Source: Aspidapion aeneum (Eukaryota > Arthropoda > Insecta > Coleoptera > Brentidae). Taken from it: a DNA stretch of 64,000 nt. The DNA lies in assembly GCA_963576565.1 (NCBI GenBank), contig OY755038.1, positions 203,519,013 through 203,583,012 of the forward strand, given 5' to 3'. Shown here in pieces: positions 57,801 through 63,248 of this stretch. Below the pieces are notes generated by a model. The model made no database searches. It was given only the letters and a program-made list of their open reading frames with translations, and was not told the DNA's origin. The position numbers and the translations under genes were made by a program. The first letter of the stretch is position 1, and each line of letters opens with the position of its first letter.

Positions 57801-60401
57801 AATGATATCAATATCACAATTATCTATCACACGGTTCGCTAATTTACTCATTCTACGGATAAGGGAGCATATCCATCATATTGTGAATGATTTTATAGAC
57901 AGGTTAAAGTATTTTCTTCTTACTTCAAATGTGGTCAGGTTTACAAATTTCATAATTTCAATATAATTTTCATAAGCAATATTTAGTTTAGACCGATCCT
58001 TCTGAGAAATTTTTATTGATTTTTACGTACTGCGTAGTATGTCTGTCATACTGTGCTGCCATATTGCAGCACAGAGCGCACAATGAAGTAAAAAACTTGT
58101 TTGAAAAAAAATGTTTTTAAAAACTGTAAGTGTGCAAAATGCAAAACCCATTCGTCTTAAAGCTCTGTTTGCGGTTATACCGATATGGTTGTTAAAAGTT
58201 AGTTCACTGTCTAACCAAATTCCATGACATTTTACAAGAGTTATTCTTTCCAGATTTACTGAGTTAAGCTTATATTTATAACAAATAGATTTTTTGAGTC
58301 TATGAAGTAATAAATTCAAATTTTCTGTAATTTAAGTTCAGTTTGTTGTTAGTACACCTGTAAGAAATTTGTTTAGGCTGTTCTGCAACAGTTGACATAG
58401 GACTTGACATAATCGGCATAAACCTTAAAAGAACAGACATTTAAAGCTTTCTTAATATAATTTAACAATATGTTAAATAGAGTTTATATAAATGTAACTC
58501 CTGAAGGTACACCAGAGGTAATTGAAATTTTTGAGAAGATAATTTTTAATACTTAGCTGGCTATGTACATTTTGCTAGTAATATTACTTCTAAACTACTC
58601 AAGCAACGTGACTTATAGAACGATGGCAAATAATTTGTCAATAAGAATACCATGGTTAACTTGGTCAAACGCCTTCGAGATATCCACCACCTGATTTGCA
58701 TTCTTAAAGACGTTGCACGGATTTAAGGGTTTTACATAACATACGCACGCCCCGACCGAAAAAACAAAAAGTAAAAATAACAGCTTATGAAAAAGAAGAG
58801 TACCAAAAAATGAAAAGAAATAAAATTATGCTAATTCAAATTCTAAAATATTATGAAAACATAGCCAAACTTAGGCCATTTGGCGTCCCGAAGAGGGTCT
58901 TTTTACAACACGGGACACAGCAGTCCAGATGGGGGCAAATTTTGAAAATCAGTACGCCTGGCAACCCTAATCTTAAGTTGTAGCTAGGCTGAGACGCTTT
59001 CGGTTCACCGCATGCGGTAGAACATACTCCGTCCGCACGAAGTGACAGCTTGTCAAAAATTTTAGTTTAGGTTTAAAAAATTCCGTATTAAGATGTTTGT
59101 TTCGTTTTGTAATATATATCGCATTTTTGGCGTAATCTCATTTTAAAAGTGAGGTAAAAATGAGACATAATCTGTTCCAATATATATACTTACTGTTCCT
59201 TTCCTCCAAATGTGCCCCCCGTGCATGCTACTAAAGCAAATAAGACTGACGCTGAAGCAACCTAAAATTAAATAAAAAGATAATTCACAAAAGAGTAGTA
59301 ACCAAATAATAGCTGAAAACTCAAAAAAAAAGATAAATATAGAAATACAAAATACCAGAAATAAGAAAATTCAAAAGAAGCAAGTAAGAAAAGAGAAAAC
59401 TAAAGTTTGAATAGAAAACAAAAGTTCTAGAAAGAAGATCAAAAAACTAATGAAAATACATTAACGAGAAATTAAAAACATTTATTAAAAAGTTTATAAA
59501 ATGTCGATTGTACACAGAAATAATTTAAAAAAAAAACAGTATAGAAAATCCGGAATCATTTTTAAAAAATTACAATATTAACAAAACTTAATATTCTGAA
59601 TAATTAATTAATTAAAATGTAACGACACAATACTTTTTATAGATACAATGTAGCCTCTAAAATGCCACTTAAAAAAATGAGAAATAAATAACAAACTTAC
59701 ATTAAATAAAATAAGAATAAAATATTCTTAAACATATTTATTTGCTGATTTAAAATTTATAAGCAAATACAAACAAAATATAAAAGTATAGTCAAAAACA
59801 AAAAATATAAAAGGCTAATAAAGTAATTTTTTTTTATTAGATATTAAAAACATAAATTAATAATTCGGAGGTAAATAGACCGTTACTAACTTTTTAAAAG
59901 AACAATATCTATTATATGTTAATTTTTTTTTTGTAAATTTTTAAATTAAACCAAGATACAATGCCAATTTAACAAAAAAGTTTTTTTTTTAATTGAAAAT
60001 CACAATTATTACAGAAAAAAATTTTAATGTTAAAGGATCAAAAGTAGAATAAAAACCAAATTGGTTTCTGTGTAAAAAATTTAAAAATATATAACAATAA
60101 AATAAAATACTGTTAAAAATCAAAAATTTTAAATTAAGGCATTAAACAAATGAAAAAAAAAAAATTTTCCTTAAACAAATTTCAAAATTGAAAATTCCAA
60201 AGACAAGAGGTTTCTTTAAATATGGTGGTCATTAAAAATCCCTTCACAAAAAAAATATAAATAAACATAAACAAAAATATTAAAATCACTAGTCACAATC
60301 ACACAATATTCCTCTATAAGGTACGATGTGGATGTTATCACAAAATCACTTCACAAAAAAAATATACTTAAATTAAAACTTACAATTTTGAAGGAAGCCA
60401 T
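26944..60401 (-). CDS. Secreted Gly/His-rich structural-type protein, 17 exons
   Basis: Exons 1-17 on the minus strand: 60384-60401, 59194-59261, 46547-46743, 45352-45423, 43927-43992, 41841-42020, 39370-39528, 38989-39102, 38726-38824, 36588-36647, 36216-36329, 34005-34088, 33241-33297, 32629-32733, 32017-32100, 31762-31884, 26944-27044. Total 1701 nt, 566 residues plus stop, open throughout with GT-AG introns. It starts with a signal peptide (MASFKIVASASVLFALVAC). A His/Val-rich block follows (VHIKIHLPEES...TVKHVEV), then Gly runs broken by Tyr, Phe, His or Trp and about 18 Asp-His-His triplets. It should be secreted and repetitive: cuticle, silk or adhesive matrix, or a Gly/His-rich antimicrobial type such as holotricin/tenecin-3. 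The His clusters could bind metals (inference). I know no named orthologue. Exons 4-16 are all phase 1-1, consistent with growth by exon duplication. Confidence 0.85.
27117..27400. repeat. Diverged arm of the foldback family seen at 40486-41346
   Basis: GTATTTTGTTTGCGAGGGGGACACTCTTTCT, then CTCTTCGAGGGGTAAACTTTA and AAAATGGGTCAAGTGATA match, in order, the left arm of the 40.5-kb foldback repeat. Only one arm is present here. Confidence 0.6.
27480..28150. repeat. Degenerate tandem repeat, unit roughly 190 bp (TACTTTATTGTAGACAATGA)
   Basis: TGATACTTTATTGTAGACAA recurs near 27649, 27988 and 28134, with decayed copies between. Each is followed by ATGAAA...ATTAAAATT...TTTCCTT and then AAGTTTACCAATTTTCTTAG. 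The array is interrupted by the LINE at 28151 and resumes at 31273. Related units lie inside the element at 49671-51018. Confidence 0.65.
28151..31272 (+). mobile_element. Non-LTR retrotransposon (Jockey-like), nearly complete second ORF with poly(A) tail
   Basis: Begins about 28151 (GAGTAGCGCTAAGTGGTATC) after the repeat unit TTTATTGTAG and ends in 27 A (31246-31272), after which the interrupted unit resumes as GACAATGAAATTT. At most 2 bp (GA) are duplicated. There is no ORF1, and the 5' leader is about 76 bp. It lies antisense inside intron 16 of the Gly-rich gene. Confidence 0.88.
28227..31214 (+). CDS. LINE endonuclease-reverse transcriptase, intact 995-residue frame
   Basis: The N-terminal apurinic-type endonuclease domain (about residues 45-270) shows FSNIRGLSTN, TETKI, FLGDFNVHN and GSSDHKLI, covering the Asn, Glu, Asp and Ser-Asp-His catalytic motifs. 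The reverse transcriptase (about 490-770) shows NYRPIALLPVISKVMER, ALDISKAFDKVWHENL, GVPQGAILSPTLFLIYINDL and the catalytic FADDGNV. The C-terminal part has the LGV and RPTMEYCSHIWS blocks typical of the Jockey/CR1 side of LINEs. There is no RNase H. The enzyme would nick target DNA and prime reverse transcription there. The first Met (MMALPG) is chosen because the frame is closed just upstream. No stops or frameshifts, so it is potentially active as an ORF2-type protein, although an ORF1 partner is absent from this copy. Confidence 0.93.
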   Translation: MMALPGSKYSGGKIPDHSDLRASGDPGGPSCKDIKRRPKTQLRIDFSNIRGLSTNMNSVHQHLEEQRPDILVLTETKISSATPIVNYLYPGYDLHHRFRHNFGICVYIKNDLSCHREEKLEPANLDIIWLKFTSKSSTKFICCLYRPPSNTEYQNFFATLSENCDNIQSNYPHAEIVFLGDFNVHNIPWLKHHNKTDNEGREAEAFAISCGLTQLVDEPTRISERGEFAALLDLFLTTNPDLYTIQVDPPLGSSDHKLIRTKCEMFIPPSQQSLPRKMWHYKSAKWNDLKQFYLDFPWQEVCFKTADPTICCNEITKVILSGMDAYIPHTIKSRANAKPWFNSQCQTAVQKKHRAYNLWKRQQTAQNNTEFIEARNSCKITIDAAKETYNQRIKNRLLNCPSSSRSFWSLAKAVGSNFTKSSIPPLTDKNTHSATTSEEKANMLAKIFSSNSNLTVPNGKTPPFIERVSHSMPEVPFCHREIRKSLKKLDTNKAMGPDGIPAIVLKNCANELTPTFAKLFSLSYRQGVYPSSWKSAAVQPIPKKGKKTDPLNYRPIALLPVISKVMERVVNNHLTKYLEKYKLINDKQYGFRKYRSTGDLLTYVTHLWQKAIELRGETRTIALDISKAFDKVWHENLLNKLKAMGLSPKLCTWFESYLKDRSIYVALDGRNSNSYQINAGVPQGAILSPTLFLIYINDLIDKTVNPLYCFADDGNVVSSVIPPTQCLSAREFHHLRQTQISQINNDLEIIEDWGNKNLVQFNAQKTQAALFSKKTSTGEPNIMLSGSAVALRSQLNILGVTAETNMSWHSHVADIAKRASQKLGVLFRTRHLYTPSQLLTLYKAQIRPTMEYCSHIWSAAPKRTLMLLNTVQKRAIKLINDPALTRSLDSLEHRRTVGDLSLFYRYYHGKCSEELARMIPPGVAPTRRTRQTDGNHQFTVKIEAPRTSLYQNSYLWRTASLWNKLPATVFPAGYNLNRFKTNTHQHFRALAASRA
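31762..31884 (-). CDS. Gly-rich gene exon 16
   Basis: Acceptor CTTCAG|GT, donor GGAG|GTAAGA, 123 nt, phase 1-1. Gly/Tyr/His repeats surround a unique non-repeat stretch GSSGWVGIS, the only part of the 3' half not built from Gly with Tyr, Phe, Asp and His. It may be a packing or cross-link site (inference). Confidence 0.85.
32017..32100 (-). CDS. Gly-rich gene exon 15 (tandem unit 4)
   Basis: 84 nt, phase 1-1: GGFGGGGGGGYGGGGDHH, then GGGGDHHGGGG. Acceptor TTCCAG|GT, donor GGAG|GTAATT. Very close to exons 12 and 14. The DNA on the other strand shows an open frame rich in Ser/Thr/Val, which is only a shadow. Confidence 0.85.
32629..32733 (-). CDS. Gly-rich gene exon 14 (tandem unit 3)
   Basis: 105 nt, phase 1-1, with three successive GGGGDHH units after GGFGGGGGGGYGGG. 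It has one more DHH unit than its neighbours, so repeat number varies within the exon as well as between exons. Confidence 0.85.
33241..33297 (-). CDS. Gly-rich gene exon 13 (tandem unit 2, diverged)
   Basis: 57 nt, phase 1-1: GGFGGGGGYGAGCDHHEGGG. It is shortened and carries Ala, Cys and Glu found in no sister exon; the Cys is the only one in the mature protein apart from the region near the signal peptide. Splice sites are intact (CATCAG|GT, GGAG|GTAAGA), so it may still be used. Confidence 0.75.
34005..34088 (-). CDS. Gly-rich gene exon 12 (tandem unit 1)
   Basis: 84 nt, phase 1-1, the same plan as exon 15: GGFGGGGGGGYGGGGDHH plus GGGGDHHGGGG. Acceptor CTTTTAG|GT, donor GGAG|GTAAGA. Confidence 0.85.
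34410..35960 (+). pseudogene. Decayed LINE 3' half with RNase H (R1/Loa-like)
   Basis: Plus-strand pieces in several frames, in order: RIQTAVNIKNWSASEGLSLN and PNKT (end of RT), then an RNase H remnant at 35055-35369 (ELVIKDRKSW, FILSDSQGTIRAMKAF), then CRFCSNASETAKHLLCECL near 35650, the Cys/His motif that ends many RNase H-bearing LINEs. Frames are broken between the pieces. It lies in intron 11 of the Gly-rich gene, antisense to it. Confidence 0.75.
36216..36329 (-). CDS. Gly-rich gene exon 11
   Basis: 114 nt, phase 1-1: GGFGGGDDHHGGGGGGYGGG, then Gly-Phe, Gly-Tyr and a second GGDHHGGG. Acceptor TTTTAG|GA, donor GGAG|GTAAGA. Confidence 0.85.
36588..36647 (-). CDS. Gly-rich gene exon 10
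   Basis: 60 nt, phase 1-1, the minimal unit GFGGGGGGGYGGGGDHHGGG. It shows the basic module of one Phe, one Tyr and one DHH. Acceptor TTTTTAG|GT, donor GGAG|GTAAGG. Confidence 0.85.
36835..37118. mobile_element. MITE with ~50-bp inverted ends
   Basis: AGCTTGCGGGCAATTCCTCA, continuing to TAGTAGCTCGTATACTAG, is repeated inverted at 37068-37118 with few mismatches. The 180-bp middle is non-coding. Lies in intron 9 of the Gly-rich gene. Confidence 0.75.
37425..38620. mobile_element. Unclassified element with ACTTATTTTCTTAGT subterminal motifs
   Basis: Outer ends GGAACTTATTTTTTTAGT and GAAGAAAATAAGTTCC are inverted. The motif (A/C)TTATTTTCTTAGT recurs in the left third (37557, 37697, 37828) and inverted in the right third (38366, 38500, 38597). 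It has no transposase frame. The design resembles the hAT-like element at 21.8 kb but with another motif. Target duplication not resolved. Confidence 0.55.
38726..38824 (-). CDS. Gly-rich gene exon 9
   Basis: 99 nt, phase 1-1: GGHGGGDDHHGGGGGGYGGG, then GGFGGGGGDHHGG. The donor is GTTAGT rather than GTAAG. Similar to exon 11. Confidence 0.82.
38989..39102 (-). CDS. Gly-rich gene exon 8
   Basis: 114 nt, phase 1-1: GHGGGYGG, then a Gly-Phe unit, GGHDHHGGG, Gly-Tyr and GGGGFGG. Acceptor TTACAG|GT, donor GGAG|GTAATC. Confidence 0.85.
39370..39528 (-). CDS. Gly-rich gene exon 7, Trp-rich module
   Basis: 159 nt, phase 1-1. Encodes four Gly-Trp repeats (GGGWSSGGGGGWSSGGGGGW, then EGGGGWQGGGG) followed by a non-repeat block TTSVVKIIKLHGGDPLPSGK. 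Trp occurs almost only here and the VKIIKLH block echoes the VHIKIH block of exon 3. It is clearly a separate module from the Tyr/DHH exons. Confidence 0.85.
39838..39886. repeat. (TA)n microsatellite
   Basis: About 24 uninterrupted TA units, ending at an inverted-repeat element. Repeats of this sort are common insertion targets for TA-specific elements. Confidence 0.95.
39886..40476. mobile_element. Inverted-repeat element with ~80-bp ends (GGTGTTTCAAAATTCAATAA)
   Basis: The left end (GGTGTTTCAAAATTCAATAA through AAAAAGTTCATATAAACAT) is inverted at about 40395-40476 with few changes, and the outer sequence is TA-rich on both sides. It is non-coding. The same plan (AAGATTTTTTTT, TAGTTTTGGAGATACAG, arms of CTCGAAAACTAAGC) is seen at 63249-63963. 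Confidence 0.75.
40486..41346. mobile_element. Foldback element with ~380-bp arms, another MITE nested in its right arm
   Basis: GGTGTTTCACGAACATTGAAACAGAGGCC... at the left is inverted as GGCTTCTGTTTCGATGTTCG at the right end. Arm landmarks TTTGCGAGTGGGACACTTTT and AAAGTGGGTCTAGTGATACC reappear inverted at about 41255 and 40950. At 41021-41214 a smaller element (AAGCGCGGAT...ATCCGCGCTT, with G and C runs) interrupts the right arm. Confidence 0.8.
41841..42020 (-). CDS. Gly-rich gene exon 6
   Basis: 180 nt, phase 1-1, the longest of the repeat-type internal exons: GGGFDDHHGGGGFGG, Gly-Tyr and Gly-His repeats, then a unique insert GGSMDYIIALKGHGG and further Gly-His. Acceptor GTTCAG|GT, donor CATG|GTACGT. 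The insert is one of only four non-repeat blocks in the protein. Confidence 0.83.
42840..43810. repeat. Two diverged direct copies of a ~250-bp repeat
   Basis: ATCAG, GGGTCCATTTTTAT, CACAGATTT-CGGGAAATTT, TGAAGTCAACAAAGTG and CGTTTGGATCGCCGTGGT at 42865-43075 recur in order, with insertions, across 43190-43780 (CACTACAGATTTCCGCGAAATTTC, GTGACGTCAACAAAGTGGAG, CGTTTTGATAACCCTGGTTA). The family is unknown. Confidence 0.55.
43927..43992 (-). CDS. Gly-rich gene exon 5
   Basis: 66 nt, phase 1-1: GGFDDHHGGGGGGYGGGGGF then GG. Acceptor GTTTTAG|GA, donor GGAG|GTAAGT. Nearly identical in plan to exon 4. Confidence 0.85.
44246..45325 (+). mobile_element. Penelope-like element, 3' part, with inverted ends
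   Basis: Inverted outer segments of about 100 bp: ATTTCGGACTTCCATTATTG...TATCTCTAACCGTTTTCAAG at the left and CTTGAAAACGGTTAGAGATA...CAATGGAAGTCCAAAGTTTT at the right. Between them are decayed Penelope-type coding pieces: SIPYVPETSENIRRIAKHYN (about 44712), then QIPCECTKSYVGEAKR (about 44850), the start of the GIY-YIG endonuclease with its added Cys pair, and the C-terminal SISCVDCIV at 45210-45237. Most of the RT is missing. Inverted flanking repeats are a known Penelope trait. Confidence 0.8.
45352..45423 (-). CDS. Gly-rich gene exon 4
   Basis: 72 nt, phase 1-1: GGFDDHHGGGGGGYGGGGGG then FGG. Acceptor TTTTTAG|GA, donor GGAG|GTAATT. Lies about 1.4 kb from its near-twin exon 5; the PLE sits between them. 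Confidence 0.85.
46547..46743 (-). CDS. Gly-rich gene exon 3: His/Val-rich N-terminal block
   Basis: 197 nt. Acceptor TTTTAG|T takes CA from exon 2 to make His (phase 2), donor GGAG|GTAATT (phase 1). Encodes VHIKIHLPEESHVSKTVKHV then EVHDDHGGG and Gly-Tyr, Gly-Phe, DDHH units. The alternating His/Val/Lys block is the only long non-Gly stretch. Similar blocks precede Gly-rich repeats in some insect secreted structural proteins (from memory). Confidence 0.87.
47812..47990 (+). pseudogene. C-terminal scrap of a LINE polymerase
   Basis: KLEYLGHIMRNTHR, then YNLLQK and KNLRTW in shifting frames match the YLGH-type C-terminal region of RTE/Jockey-like LINE proteins. Stops are present. Confidence 0.6.
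48488..49019 (+). pseudogene. hAT-type transposase remnant (C-terminal region)
   Basis: The plus frame around 48570-48690 reads LQVPRIVGRQQNHMNI, then PEYWKISLLMPYLDSLIMSL. This is the PR-x-x-x-RQ-x-x-R-x-N ... Y-x-x-x-x-x-PYLD block of ZMYM/THAP-associated hAT transposases. Further on (48800-49019) is HLNGLEDEAELWYNLWRNKK, then RRF. Part of the hAT dimerisation region is absent and the beginning is missing. A frame break lies at about 48660. Confidence 0.7.
49671..51018. mobile_element. Element with TTTTGACCCCGCT ends containing TACTTTATTGTAGAC units
   Basis: TTTTGACCCCGCTGAATCCGAATATCCCTGTTGCCA (49671 on) is inverted at about 50985-51018 (TGGCAACAGGGATATTTACATTTAGCGGGGTCAAA). Inside, TACTTTATTGTAGACAATAA and GAAATTC recur (49959, 50293, 50691 inverted), related to the tandem array at 27.5-28.1 kb. 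Non-coding. Confidence 0.7.
51290..53165. repeat. Repeat debris with TTCCATCA/TGATGGAA and GTAACGA motifs; no gene seen
   Basis: Short inverted modules with GTTCCATCA and TTGATGGAACG occur at about 51300, 51395, 53057 and 53151, with GAACGGTCC or AACCGTCC nearby. Between 52215 and 52660 are clustered GTAACGA/CGTTACT motifs in opposite orientation, ending TCAACACCTCTA. These look like non-autonomous DNA elements with subterminal repeats, but I could not place ends confidently. Confidence 0.4.
53490..54980 (-). pseudogene. Decayed RTE-like LINE, RT to C-terminus
   Basis: On the minus strand, from high to low coordinate: KLKSGKASGPGGTYAELLEN, then LDCNNYRGISVNSTLSRLYG (RT priming region), QSAFRAGRSCSDNVFCLKQV, VTFVDLHKAYDTIPV (first catalytic Asp), then after breaks YGIETCRVTEKYKAKMESVE and GRRKRGRPKLEWQQSIQRRM at the C-terminus. 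The order is correct but frames are broken at several points. A gap with only weak readings covers the catalytic YADD. Confidence 0.85.
55960..56676. mobile_element. Foldback element with ~155-bp arms
   Basis: The left arm TAGTCCAATGGCAAAAACGG...GACAAAATCATAAAAAG (55960-56110) is inverted as TTTTTATGATTTTGTC...CCGTTTTTAACATAGGACTA (about 56528-56666). The middle includes a CCGAACCGAACCGAACC run. An open frame through the left arm is a chance frame. Confidence 0.75.
56685..58700 (-). pseudogene. Decayed LINE reverse transcriptase (3' half) with 3' UTR
   Basis: On the minus strand, about 58640-58690 reads VDISKAFDQVNHGIL (catalytic Asp region). Then 58023-58319 has KCHGIWLDSELTFNNHIGIT, the LG-x-x-x-D-x-x-LTF-x-x-H block, and 57009-57278 has LQKRAIRYLCNVNSRYHCKD, the LQK-x-x-IR block. 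The 3' end is probably near 56690, where AAATCAAGCTTTATT resembles a LINE tail. Stops and shifts separate the pieces. Confidence 0.75.
59194..59261 (-). CDS. Gly-rich gene exon 2: core of the signal peptide
   Basis: Acceptor TAATTTTAG|GTTGCT, donor AACA|GTAAGT, 68 nt. Encodes VASASVLFALVACTGGTFGG then KE and two bases of His. With exon 1 this gives a hydrophobic core and a likely cleavage site after the Ala-Cys or Gly-Gly region. It is the only hydrophobic leader found that joins in phase to exon 3. Confidence 0.83.
59270..60380. other. Intron 1 of the Gly-rich gene, very AT-rich
   Basis: 1.1 kb of A-rich sequence with no repeats or coding segments that I can name. Confidence 0.6.
60384..60401 (-). 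CDS. Gly-rich gene exon 1 (start codon)
   Basis: Eighteen coding nt, MASFKI, then donor ATT|GTAAGT. The start ATG follows GCGAAT. Joining to exon 2 in phase 0 gives MASFKIVASASVLFALVAC, a standard secretory signal. The 5' UTR would be roughly 45 nt given the TATA box. Confidence 0.82.
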
Positions 60402-60471
60402 ATTCGCTATGGACTTCCGGACTGTAGCCGGCGACTATATCGAATGTGTGCTCAAGACCATCACTTCCTCA

Positions 60472-60478
60472 TTTTATA
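60472..60478 (-). promoter_or_regulatory. TATA box (TATAAAA) of the Gly-rich gene
   Basis: TATAAAA on the minus strand lies about 70 bp upstream of the start codon. That places transcription start near 60445 if the usual 30-bp spacing holds. A strict TATA promoter suits a tissue-specific, highly expressed secreted protein (inference). Confidence 0.65.
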
Positions 60479-60589
60479 CTGAAGATGCACATCTTCTTGA
60501 AAAGAATCTTCATGTCCACCCTAAAAATCCTATAAGCATAATATTGAAAAGCTCCCCCCATATCTTTTATTTGCTTCGGTAAAGAAATT

Positions 60590-60920
60590 TCATGCGTATT
60601 GGAGTTAAAGAGTACCCCAAACACGCACAGACGGATCGATGGGTGTTTATGGTCATTTGTTTTCGACTCGCGATATAACAGACTGTAAACGGTATAGTCT
60701 AGTCATACAAAGTTTTAAATGGCGTTTCCACGAAAAAAAATTTCCTTACCGATTCTTTTTTGGGCTGCTAAATTCGAATCTGAGGTTTGGCGCCTCGCAC
60801 ATTGTGTCCCGTTTATGATCTAGGGGGATTTAATTAAAACAATTTTTATTTTGTTTATAGGTTAGAAACAACTTTATTATTTTATATTAGGTATTTTTTT
60901 GAAATACAGTATAGCAGCCT
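60590..60920. other. Upstream of the Gly-rich gene; nothing recognised
   Basis: No coding or repeat structure supported apart from AT-rich sequence. Confidence 0.4.
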
Positions 60921-60924
60921 TTAT

Positions 60925-61340
60925 ATACAGGGTGATTCATTAAATCGGCACCATGGCTAACTTATTATTTAAGTGAAGGAAACATTGATTATTCTTAAAC
61001 AATAAACTCTGTTCCTATTATATTTCATTATTAGATAAAATAGATATTATTTCTTTATACAGAATGTTTCTTTAAGTTGGCACCATTGCTAACTTATGAT
61101 TTTAATAAAGGAAACATATGATTTCTTTTGGTTATTATATAATTAATATTTCTTATACAGGATGTTTATTAAATCTGCACCGTTGCTTACTTATAATGTA
61201 AGTAAAGCAAATATAAATATTATTATTTAAAAAAGTAAAGTTTGTTACCTAAACCTATTGGTTTTTGTTATTAAGTGAAAATGAATATTAATCCTTTATA
61301 TAGGATGTTTCATTAAGTCTGCACCATTGCTAACTTTTTT
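60925..61340. repeat. Four diverged tandem units (ATACAGGGTGATTCATTAAAT)
   Basis: ATACAGGRTGTTTMATTAARTCTGCACCATTGCTAACTTA-like segments start near 60925, 61058, 61155 and 61299 (spacing 133, 97 and 144 bp). Each is followed by AAGTRAAGGAAACAT-type sequence. They are probably head-to-tail ends of a MITE family. Confidence 0.7.
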
Positions 61341-61624
61341 GTTATTGGATTTACTAGATTGGTTAAATTAGCAAACTAGTAGTATTCTTCTCGCTGGTTA
61401 AGACGATTAAAATAGAAAAACAAACAAAAACGTGGTAATTATTTATTTCTTAACCCAAAGTAACGATTTTGTTGTAAAGTTTGTTTTTGTATTTGTTTGT
61501 CTATCTGTATTGAAATTAGGGTGCGGGGGAAAGTAACTCTGATCGACTGTCTCCCAACGTATTTTTATGGACAAGCATGGTGCAAAATTTCATACTTATA
61601 ACCGGAAGTAAAATATTTGTAACT

Positions 61625-62945
61625 CAATCCAAGGACTAATAGGCAAAAAAGGCAAATGTTTTTTTTAAGTGTCCTTTAGTAGAAAAATATACGACCATAT
61701 AAGAAACATATCTCAACTTGATTTTTTTTTATTTTAATTTTTGAACTATCTTTTTAAATTGCGCTATATAGAGCACAAAGACGTACTTTATAAAAAAATT
61801 ACTATGCATACGTTACCTTAAATATTGGACTTTACCATAGCACCACAAACTGTTTAAAAATATTTATTAATGTGAAATGGCAAAAAACATACTTTAATGC
61901 TTTTGAACACCGTGCAAAAACGAGCTATCAAGCTGATCAATGACCCGTAGTTTGATAGTCTCGAACATGGAAGAACTGTGGGTGATCTATCTCTCTTTTA
62001 CAGGTATTATCACGGAAAATGCTCTGAAGAGCTGGCATGTATGATCCCCCGGGAGTAGCACCTACTAGGCGAACACGTCAAGCAGACGGTAACCATTAAT
62101 TTACTGTCAAAATAGAGGCACCAAGAACCTCATTATATCAGAATTCATATCTCTGGAGAACAGCATCGCTGTGGAATGGACTCCCTGCGACGACAGTTTT
62201 CCCTGCAGATTACAACCTGAACCATTTCAAAACCAACACACACCAACATTTCCGCGCACTTGCCGCTTCTCGAGCGTGATAGGGATCTCCTTACGAGTGC
62301 GCATAACCGTAAAAAAAACAGTAAAAGTACGTCTGTTCAAAAACAAAAAACTCTATAAATATCTTTATCAGTTCGCTTATCTTTTTCTTGGATTTAAATT
62401 TTTTTTCTAAAGTTTGTTATGATAAATTAGTATTTTGCAGGTATTCGGCCATTAAGGTGCAGTATTATTTTTTTTTAATTTCTACAAAAAAAAATTAAAT
62501 CACCATAGATTAACACATGGTATGAATGTGCGGCGTTTGTTACTAAATCAAATGACTAAAAGGCAAAAAAAGGCAAAAGTTTTTTTAGGTATCCTTTAGT
62601 AGAAACTAGATTCATTATTTTCTTTTATTATGATTTTTTAATTTTTTTTATTTTTAAACTATCTTTTCAAATTGCGCAATATAAAACAAAAAAACGTACT
62701 ATATAAAAAATTTACTATACATACGTTACCTTAGTTATTAGAGTTTATCACTGCACCACAAACTGTTTAAAAAGATTTATTAATGTGAAATGGCAAAACA
62801 TTAGAAGTACGTCTGTTCAAAAACAAAAAACGGTATAAAGTTTGCTTACCTTTTGCTTGGATTCAAATTCTTTTTCCAGTCACATTAGTATTTTTCAGGT
62901 ATTTGACTAGCGCAGTATTATTTTTTTTAATTTCAAAAAAAAATA
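61625..62945. repeat. Direct duplication of ~400 bp; the first copy carries a LINE insertion
   Basis: The first copy (about 61640-61890 and 62325-62480) and the second (about 62550-62945) share, in order, AGGCAAAAAAGGCAAA, CCTTTAGTAGAAA, ACATACGTTACCTTA, CACCACAAACTGTTTAAAAA, GTGAAATGGCAAAA and AGTACGTCTGTTCAAAAACA. In the second copy AAAACATTAGAAGTACG is uninterrupted, so it preserves the pre-insertion site. Confidence 0.8.
61888..62318 (+). mobile_element. 5'-truncated copy of the LINE at 28.2-31.3 kb
   Basis: Matches 30815-31253 closely (CGTGCAAAAACGAGCTATCA, GGTATTATCACGGAAAATGC, CTTCTCGAGCGTGATAGGGA), with a deletion of about 16 bp near 61945, small indels that break the frame, and a short tail CCGTAAAAAAAA. 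About 430 bp, only the last 130 or so codons and the 3' UTR. Confidence 0.9.
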
Positions 62946-62949
62946 ATTA

Positions 62950-63118
62950 CAGTCCAACCTCCATAACTCGAACTTAAAGGGACAACCAAAACAGGTCGAG
63001 TTATGGAGAGTTCGAGTTATAGAAATTCGAGTTAAAGAGGTTAAAATACATGTAAAAAATGCAGGGACCACTTAAGAGGTTCGAGTTATACAGAGTTCGA
63101 GTTATAGAGGTTCGACTG
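62950..63118. mobile_element. Tigger/pogo-type MITE, 169 bp
   Basis: CAGTCCAACCTCCATAACTC at the left and GAGTTATAGAGGTTCGACTG at the right are inverted, and TA flanks both. The motif GTTCGAGTTAT is repeated inside. Its ends follow the same CAGT-AACCTC pattern as the element at 2570-3201. Confidence 0.82.
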
Positions 63119-63248
63119 TAATTAAATCTCCCTAGATTAACACACGGCCACCTGTGTCACCACACATATGCCTCGCCAGGCAACACACAGCGGGCTGATT
63201 AAACACACTAGGTTGAAATTAGCAAAAGTAAAAATCTGGATATTTATA

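Larger units (their letters stand above)
46744..59193. other. 12.4-kb intron 2 of the Gly-rich gene
   Basis: No host exon was found in it. It holds decayed LINE pieces (47812-47990, 53490-54980, 56685-58700), a hAT transposase remnant (48488-49019), an inverted-ended element (49671-51018) and a foldback (55960-56676). Stretches 45.6-46.5, 49.1-49.6, 51.0-53.4 and 55.1-55.9 kb are AT-rich with no gene seen. Confidence 0.6.
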
